Source: Epiperipatus broadwayi
Taxonomy: Eukaryota > Onychophora > Udeonychophora > Euonychophora > Peripatidae
NCBI GenBank assembly: GCA_028023455.1
Contig: JAQFVV010006653.1
Span: forward strand, 1-64,000
Reading direction: 5' to 3'
Length of the DNA: 64,000 nucleotides
The notes beneath the pieces were generated by a model that did not search any database, was not told where the DNA came from, and saw only the letters and a list, made by a program, of their open reading frames with translations. Positions within the stretch are counted from its first letter, which is position 1. Every line of letters begins with the position of its first letter. This document shows positions 57,210-64,000 of this stretch, in pieces. Made by a program: the position numbers and the translations under genes.

Positions 57210-57870
57210 TGACAAAATATTCTTATATAATGAGCATGACAGTAACTCTTAACAAGCTTTTCAGAATAACCTATTCTTGGACTATTTTCTGGCTGCTAGC
57301 CTTTGTCAGTGAGGTGCTAAAATATTCAAGCATTAGATTTAAAATACCAGGTCAAGCCCAGCATCTGAAATTTTCAGACATTTATGTTCTCAAATCCAGC
57401 TATCTAAATTAAATAGACATATGGGATTGAACTAAGTTCAGATATACCATATTTTAATAGCTTTAGCAATATAAAATTGCCAAAGCCTTAAGAGCAAAAA
57501 CAATAATTGCAAGGAAATCAAGTCATATATCATGTGACTTAATTTAATAAGCTTGTATTACAAATGTTATATAATGAGTATGACAATAGCTCTTAACAAG
57601 CTTTTCAGAGTATCCCTATCCTCAGACCAGTTTTCAGTTCTGGCTTTCCATCAGTGAGGCATTAAAGCATTAGATTTAAATCTAATGCATGAATATCCTA
57701 GCACCTCACTGATGAAAGCAAGAGCTAGAAACTGGTCTGAGGATAGGGATATTCTGAAAGCCTTGTTAAGGGCTATTGGATGCTCATTATATAACATTCG
57801 TAATACAAGCTTATTAAATTAAGTCATGTGATATATGACTTGATTTCCTTGCAATTAATGAAAATAATTC
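57210..57870. mobile_element. Inverted multimeric ribozyme element B
   Basis: On the minus strand a unit of about 345 bp is tandemly repeated: TTATATAATGAGCATGAC near 57222 recurs as TTATATAATGAGTATGAC near 57568, both followed by CTCTTAACAAGCTTTTCAG. At the palindrome TAGATTTAAATCTA (57671-57684) it switches to plus orientation and runs to about 57870 (GTCATGTGATATATGACTTG). Layout (tandem antisense part, then a shorter sense part) is as in element A2, though the sequence is different. HHR cores occur in all three partial units; only the plus-strand one is intact. No clear target duplication. Confidence 0.78.
57704..57742 (+). ncRNA. Hammerhead ribozyme, element B
   Basis: CCTCA, CTGATGA, AAGC-AAGA-GCTA, GAAA, CTGGTC, TGAGG. 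Stem I is five perfect pairs, stem II three pairs with an AAGA loop, triplet GTC. Stem III ACTGGT is self-complementary with G:U wobbles. All core bases are present. The two minus-strand cores (near 57285-57325 and 57615-57655) are mutated (CTGACAA; an extra G). Confidence 0.85.
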
Positions 57871-58157
57871 TTAATTTTTTCATTGCAATCTATAAAGATT
57901 TTAGTTTAATAATATTCAAAAATTCAGATGCTTTAATAATCATTGATGGGAGAAAAATATTTAGCAGTTTCATCTTGGAAGATTATTAACTTAGAAATAG
58001 ACATCAGTTTTAATATCTTGTTAGCATTTTAGGTAGTAAAGTTGAATTGGATGTTGTAATGGAAAATAGTTCTATTGCAATATTTCTATATTTAATAAGT
58101 TTTAAAATAGAAAGTTTTATTATGTTTATATAGTTACTTCAACTAAATTAATTGTAC

Positions 58158-58386
58158 AATAACTGATCATAAACAAGGCAAAACTTTCCATACAGTAGTG
58201 TAACCCTGTGCCAACCAGAGTAATCAATGGCTGCCAGAAGGCTTGTGCATTCTGGAATCCATTGATTACTCTGGTTGACACAGGGTGGCACTACTGTATG
58301 GAGAGTTTTGCCTTGTTTAATAACAATTATGTGCTAATATAAGAGATGGTAATCATGTGATGTTTAGTGGTTTAATAACTGATCAT
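58158..58386. mobile_element. Ribozyme-family foldback A5 (no HHR)
   Basis: An exact 13-bp duplication, AATAACTGATCAT, at 58158-58170 and 58374-58386 flanks a 203-bp insertion. It is antisense family A (AAACAAGGCAAAAC to GGCTTGTGCAT), then at about 58250 sense family A (TCCATTGATTACTCTGG to CATGTGATGTTTAGTGG). The HHR region is not included because both arms are short. The two arm ends are the same two sites used in A1-A4. Confidence 0.85.
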
Positions 58387-58554
58387 CTGCCAAATGTATT
58401 GTATGGAAGAGATATATGCTTCTCTAATAGCAAAAAGTAAACTCACTAAAACAAATTTATTTAAAGTTACTTCATAATATTCTTTAAAAAATTGTAAAAA
58501 TATCATAAAACCAATCACACTATTCAGTTTGCCATATATGATGATAAAACAGAT

Positions 58555-58577
58555 TATTATTATTATTATTATTATTA
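58555..58577. repeat. ATT microsatellite
   Basis: About eight ATT/TTA repeats. Confidence 0.9.
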
Positions 58578-58892
58578 AGCGAATATATTATTTGGATTAT
58601 ATACATGAACTGAATATGAATTTTTTAAAATGATCAAGTCCTATTTATATTATAAAAAGTATTTTAAAGAAGCCAATACTTATTGCTACCACTGGAAATA
58701 TATTTATATAAATACAATACAATGAAGAACTGCAATTAGGAAACGATTTTAAAGTCTTTCTAAAAAAAAATTGATGCAGAAAAAATTAAAAAACATCATT
58801 AAAAATATTAAATGAATATATTAAAGTACTTGTTGACATATTTGTTTTCATATATTAATTTTTATAGTCATTATAAAAATTACCTTTAATTT

Positions 58893-58893
58893 A

Positions 58894-58932
<39 letters not shown>
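58893..58932. repeat. TC microsatellite
   Basis: About 20 TC dinucleotides with one T insertion in the middle; followed by TTTTTGTTTCTC. Confidence 0.9.
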
Positions 58933-58933
<1 letters not shown>

Positions 58934-59124
58934 TTTTGTTTCTCACATATATATATCTTTTTGCCTCTAGATTTAAATTGGCCATAGTTATTTATAAATG
59001 GTTAATAAAAATAACTGATAAAATATATATACCTTAATTCTCAAAAAAATTTTGAATATGTTTTTTTTTAATATAATATATATTTCTCTTATTAAAATTA
59101 TAAATTAATTTAGAAATAATTACA

Positions 59125-59195
59125 AAAAAAAAAAAAAAAAAAAGAAAAAAAAACACTCAAACAAAAAAAAAAAAAAAATTAAAAAAAAAAAAAAC
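59125..59195. repeat. Poly-A rich tract
   Basis: Three long A runs separated by short interruptions (AAAGAAAAAAA, CACTCAAAC, TT). No gene attached. The surrounding 58,940-60,770 is AT-rich with no supported gene. Confidence 0.85.
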
Positions 59196-60774
59196 TCTTC
59201 TTTAATAAAAATAGTAATTAAATAAAGGCAAGACATTTGGTGGGTTACATGTTTCCAAAAGGAGTATGATTTACTAAGCTTCAAATGACTTAAAATATAA
59301 ACGGCAAAATGAAAAACAAAAATGTTTTTAATAATAATTCTTTAAAACAAATGTGGGAAGCATATCAATGGAACATAATTTTTAAAAGAAGAAAAAATCC
59401 AATAAATTAAATAAATCTTTTTTTTTTTTTAAAAAAAAAAGAGGCTTTAGAAATAAATGTGGAAACATATTCATAAAATAGAATTTTATAAAAGTAAAAA
59501 AAAAATCCAATAAGTTAATGAAATTTAAATTAAAAAAAGAAGAAGTAAAACGAAATGAAGAAACAAAAGGAATGAATTTATATTGATGATAATGAAATTA
59601 TTTTTTACCATAAATTTCTGAAAAGTTGGTCTTTGAGAAATAAAAGTCAAAAAAGTAAAAATAGAATAAGTGAATTAGGAGCTAAAATATATTGCAAGAA
59701 TATATATTAAAAAACATCCTCTAAATACCTAAAACTAGAATTTAAAACTGTCAAAATTGAAAACAAATTAGTATATATATAATAATTTAAAACAGAAAAG
59801 GGAATATTATATTAAGTATTGCTTCCTTGCCATCAACTATTCTAACTATGTTATGTCAGATTTTATGATGCAGGCTAGTTTTAGAGAATATTTTCTCTCT
59901 TTTCACATTTGGTTTGTTGAAAATGGCACTTCTCAAGCATATAATCATTTGCCTATTAAATTTTTCTATCTTAATTACCATTTTTCAGTGACTATTTTTT
60001 GATTCATTGCTTTATGCCAGATTATATTTTATTCCAATTATGCTAAACTTTTTCCCATCTTCATCTTCACTTTTTCAAGTAAATGCACCATACATGTTAT
60101 ATACTTATTCCTTACACACACAAAAAGAAATAAAATGATTAGAGCCAAGTATTTCATTGGATGCATCCGCAATTTTATTGGCACTGCTAGTGCAGAGAGG
60201 TGACTGAAGACATAAAAACCCATGAATGGTCAGCCTCTGTATCTTCCTAAATAACTAAGAGACAATACAATATAAAAAAAATGAGAAAAAGAGCAATGAC
60301 TTTTATATAAAATTTGTTTTTAAAAAATCAGCAAATGTAAAAAAAAAAAAATTTGTAAGAGTTCTAATTTTTGATATAATTAAAATAAAATAAAAAACTC
60401 TGTTATACTTATATATTTTTTCATCAAATGACGTCAAGAAATGTTAACATTTCTTGTTTTAGATTTTTTTTTTCTTTGGTATTAAAAAATATAATATATA
60501 TATTTTTTTCAAATGAAAAGATTTTTTTCAAATAATAAAAACAGTGATTTGTTAAACACAAAAGATTAAATTTTATCAGAAATGATTGATAAGTATGAAA
60601 ACAGTTAATTTGTGTGCTGCACGAGAAATTCCATTATCCTATCCTCTTTAAATATTTTAATTTTTTATTTTATTTTTTACCTGAAGTTCTGTGTCTTTCT
60701 TTTTAAATATATATAATACCTTTGAATTTTGAGATGATTGATCATTTTTTTATTGTTTTATTTTATTCAACATA

Positions 60775-61130
60775 ATCTCGGCCTGAGGGTGGCCTTTGAG
60801 CGGTCCATCATCAGATTTTCCATTGGATGGACGGTTGAAGAGTTGGAGTGTGGAGTGGATTGAAGCCTGTCCATTAAAGTATGAGGATTGGCTATCTTAA
60901 TATATATCTGAGCACTTATTGCATATATATGTAGAGATGATAATCTGGACCAACTGATGATTGCTGGTTTAGCATGAAATATGTATATTGGTGATTATTT
61001 ATCTTTTCAACATATATGTGTTCAAGTGTATCAGTGATATGAGATAGAGTGGTGGGTCATGTGAAAGTCTGTGCTCATATACCCTATATATTATTATACA
61101 GGTGTATAATAAGCCTGTATTTCAGTTATT
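60775..61130 (+). mobile_element. Ribozyme element D4
   Basis: Sense copy of the unit in D2: ATCTCGGCCTGAGGGTGGCC, ATCATCAGATTTTCCATTGG, GGCTATCTTAATATATATC, an HHR, then GAAAGTCTGTGCTCATATAC and AATAAGCCTGTATTTCAGTT at the end. The last about 70 bases are what appears inverted at the start of D2. Confidence 0.72.
60942..60996 (+). ncRNA. Hammerhead ribozyme, element D4
   Basis: AATC/GATT outer and CCAA/TTGG inner stem I, CTGATGA, TTGCT-GGTTT-AGCAT (outermost pair lost), GAAA, stem III ATATGTAT, cleavage after ATA (allowed NUH). Core intact; stem II weaker than in D1. Confidence 0.78.
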
Positions 61131-61743
61131 TATCCTCTAAAATAATCTGTCACTTTTTTTTCATGATATCAATACTTTTTTTATACTATACTATATTATT
61201 TCTGTTATTTTGAATTTTTTTCTCTTTTATGTTTTTTTTTTTTTCTGAATATATATATATTTTTTTCTTCCTCTATCATATTATTTTTTAAAATCTTTCT
61301 ATTTAATGACTTAATGGGATCTCATCATGTTACTTATTCTATAGTCAATTTTGTGATGTTGTGGCAATGAGTTCATAGCTTTATAACCTCATTTTTATTT
61401 TTAATTACATATCATTTCTGATTAATATTATTTTCTGTATTCTTTGTCTTTCTATCCTTGTTTTTTTTTTTAGAATTAGAATAGTTATAATTGTTTATGA
61501 GTACCCTTAATGATGATGACACTTTAAAAATAACATTCCCTAAATATTTTTGTATTATTAAATCTTATTGGCTTACAATACTCTTATTCTTGTAAATTGA
61601 TCTTATTAAAATGAAAGATAATTGATGTTGACAGTAATGAAAAAAAAGATAGATAATACAACAATAATAGCATTAATGGCCCTATTATTTTCATCTTCAT
61701 TTATCTTAGCAGTAAATAATATTTACTCTTAAACTATATTATT

Positions 61744-61768
61744 AAACCACTAAACATCACATGATCAC
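61744..61768 (-). repeat. Family A end fragment
   Basis: AAACCACTAAACATCACATG and the following ATCAC are antisense to the family A 3' end. An isolated scrap; what follows is not family A. Confidence 0.6.
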
Positions 61769-61799
61769 ATTTTCTTATGCTTTAACAATCTGTTAAAAT

Positions 61800-63754
61800 G
61801 TAGCTTGGACTGGATCAATTACTATAAGGAGAGAGGTTGCTACTGTTTCAAGTATATTATTATATGTTTTATCATTTTTTTAAACATTTTTTATTTATTT
61901 ATAATGTTATTTGCCTCACAATTGTCCACAATTTTAACTTATAGAATGTGCAATAATTTTATTGGTGTCTGAAGTAAAATTGATTTTATTTTGTCTAAAA
62001 ATAATGATGATTAGGCTTGTAAGATGTGGAATGTGTTTAGACATGAAATTGAGAAAATGTAGATTAATCAAAAAATGAATAAATGTGTAAGCATTTTCTA
62101 TCTGAAGAAAATAACTTTGATATTACTAAAATACCCAATAATCTCAAAAACCATGCAAAATGATAATAAAGATCATAATATTTTTCAAGACTGTCTATGT
62201 ATTATTTCTGCCAAAAATATTTTTTGCATGTCAGAACACCACCAAAAAAAAAAACATGCACACAATTAATAATTTTTACTTGTATAGTCATAAACTATGA
62301 TTTTTCTTATCTTTATAAAGATTAAAACAATATAAATTCAAAAGGAGAAAATATCCAGACTTCAGCAATTACAAAAAAACAAAAAACAAATAATAACTTG
62401 GTTGATAAGAAAATCTCATCAGTTTATAATATTGGGATGAGACCTACTAATCACCCTCTTGCCCACCACTTATTGCTATCAATATGATATATAATCAAGA
62501 TATCAAAAGCCCTTAAGATACATCTACACTAAAGCTTTTTTTATTTCAGCATTCTGAGCACTTAGAATTTAATTAGAATAAGATATTATAAAATACCACA
62601 ATTTTTCAATGTTGCATAATATAAACACTTATTAAATAAGAATATACATGAATGTGTGTGCATGCATTATTTTCCTATTAAAGTGGAAATCAAGAAAAAA
62701 CTAATAAAAATAAATTCTGTTAAATTTCAATAAATAAATGATTATTTAATAAGGTAAACAGGAAATTCCAAATAAAAATATATTTAAATTCTTTATAATT
62801 TTAAGTAAATAATTTTCTGTGGTGTGCACAAATTAAATATTTTTAATTAAACAGCATGTAGGAATGTTCTAAAAGAATTCTAGAACAACTGAGTATAAAT
62901 TTAGATACATAAAATGGTTGATAGAATTTTTATTATTGTTATCATTTTTATTTTTTCAATATTATTAGTTCATTATAATATTAAAATGAATTAATTGATT
63001 TCAAAGAATGTTAACTAAAAATAGTTTTCTCAACTCTGTAAAACATACAAAAAATCTCTTCATAAATATTCAAGTACAGTACTAAGAATACTTACTAGAT
63101 AGAATGAAAATCATGATTACAAATGTTATTACAGTAACAATTACAATAGAGTATATAATTCTATATATAAAAATATAAAATATTAAAATTTAAAAAAAAA
63201 TTTTTTTAAAGCTTTTAAAGATTGAGTAATCTAGTGGTATAATATAATGAAACTGTAAGATTTGAATTCAAATCTTAGTTTCACCTCAGTTTTGTCATCT
63301 CTCCACCTCTCACCCATTATTACTATCTTACCTAAATTCTAACCTCGAATATTGGACTTTGTGCGTAATATTGTAAAATATATGTACATTTTATTTAAAA
63401 CATCGTATGTACGCACATACTCCAATATGAAGTCTATTTAAAAATATAGCACATTGCAGATGATTTATTAGATTTGTAGCATGTAATTTTGTAAAGATTT
63501 AATATTTACATTATTATTATTTAGGTCAGGTTTATGTAATATTTTAAATTATAAAATCTAAAATATTTCTTTTAATTTTTAAGTGTAAACATATTTAAAA
63601 ATAGATATCCCCCTGCTAATTAGAGTTGCAAGTTGTAGTGGGAGAGGGCAAAGATGATAGAACGGAAAAGAATTCTTAAGCTCATCATTTAAAAAGTTTT
63701 TTAAAGCATTTGTAATTAGATATGTAAATTAAAAAGGTGGTCGGATTGAAATTA
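61800..63754. other. No gene recognised
   Basis: AT-rich. Around 63235-63290 a segment with AGTGGTATAATATAATG and the palindrome AGATTTGAATTCAAATCT weakly recalls a tRNA-derived repeat but lacks convincing A and B boxes. Confidence 0.35.
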
Positions 63755-63966
63755 CAATCTCAACATGTGCCACTAATGCATCCATTACCTGAAGGGATAT
63801 AATAGCACCCACCAGAGAGACCACTTGGATAGATGATGCAATTGTTCGATGGATCAGAAACAATCTCAACATGTGCCACTAATGCATCCATTACCTGAAG
63901 GGATATAATAGCACCCACCAGAGAGACCACTTGGATGGATGATGCAATTGTTTGATGGATCCGAAA
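63755..63966. repeat. 106-bp tandem duplication
   Basis: CAATCTCAACATGTGCCACT at 63755 recurs at 63861, and the copies (through CACCAGAGAGACCACTTGGA) differ at only a few positions. Two copies are visible; the array does not continue to the window end. Confidence 0.9.
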
Positions 63967-64000
63967 GATAAAAGAGAAAGGAATAAAAGCAACAGGCTGA

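Noticed and set aside
63235-63290. tRNA-derived SINE
   Set aside because: Only a palindromic TTTGAATTCAAA resembles a B box; no convincing A box or repeat copies in the window.

Overview
This is an AT-rich, gene-poor stretch of a metazoan nuclear genome, most likely an invertebrate. There are no operons, no rRNA and no clearly intact host gene. Nearly everything recognisable is mobile DNA: Penelope-like elements (PLEs), an RTE-type LINE, other LINE remnants, a Ty3/gypsy LTR retrotransposon, Merlin- and hAT-type DNA transposons, a tRNA-derived SINE-like family and many short foldback elements. A mollusc (cephalopod) or an arachnid would fit, but the sequence alone does not settle the taxon.

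The most interesting content is a scattered set of small non-coding elements carrying hammerhead ribozyme (HHR) cores: CTGANGA, a short stem II, GAAA, a tiny palindromic stem III and a matching stem I. I separate them by label into A (2.0, 14.6-15.9, 21.6, 29.6 and 58.2 kb, plus a scrap at 61.7), B (57.2-57.9 kb, relative at 51.6-51.9), C (1.22-1.45 kb, relic at 48.4), D (28.9-29.35, 32.3, 33.7-34.1, 46.1-46.4, 60.8-61.1 kb) and F (7.2-8.5 kb, 20.6-20.97 kb; tRNA-like head, only a weak HHR-like core). Some are multimeric (457-bp unit in A, about 345 bp in B, 401 bp in D), as expected of PLE-associated HHRs or retrozymes. Most copies have an antisense arm joined head-to-head to a sense arm, with 12-15 bp target duplications where these could be read. 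That architecture suggests priming of reverse transcription from both sides of the target on a circular or multimeric RNA. In every arm-paired family A copy one arm ends at one fixed site and the other arm ends at a second site about 45 bases further on.

Layout. 0-6.5 kb: foldback C, element A1, two PLE fragments (one with the same head-to-head inversion), an inverted repeat and an internally deleted hAT element. 7.2-8.5 kb: large foldback F. 8.5-14.6 kb: mostly unrecognised, with a GC-richer coding-like patch near 12.6-13.0 kb. 14.6-15.9 kb: the inverted, tandem family A element. 16-18 kb: degenerate RT-like sequence. 19.5-28 kb: a PLE fragment, element F2, then a minus-strand PLE broken by three later insertions (family A element, RTE LINE, 1.7-kb Merlin-like element). 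28.9-34.1 kb: family D and A ribozyme elements and LINE remnants. 36.36-45.09 kb: a Ty3/gypsy element (LTRs about 745 bp, gag, pro-pol) whose 5' LTR was later split by a 3.35-kb Merlin transposon containing about 207-bp tandem repeats. 45-64 kb: more D, A and B ribozyme elements, a GIY-YIG remnant, a LINE RT pseudogene, a Merlin-like TIR element, a hAT MITE, simple repeats and a 106-bp tandem duplication at the right edge.

How the parts may work together (inference): the autonomous PLEs supply RT and GIY-YIG activities that could mobilise the small ribozyme elements. HHR self-cleavage would release unit-length RNA that can circularise, giving the multimeric and inverted cDNAs seen here. All protein-coding elements in this window carry breaks; the gypsy element, the RTE LINE and the Merlin element look the youngest.
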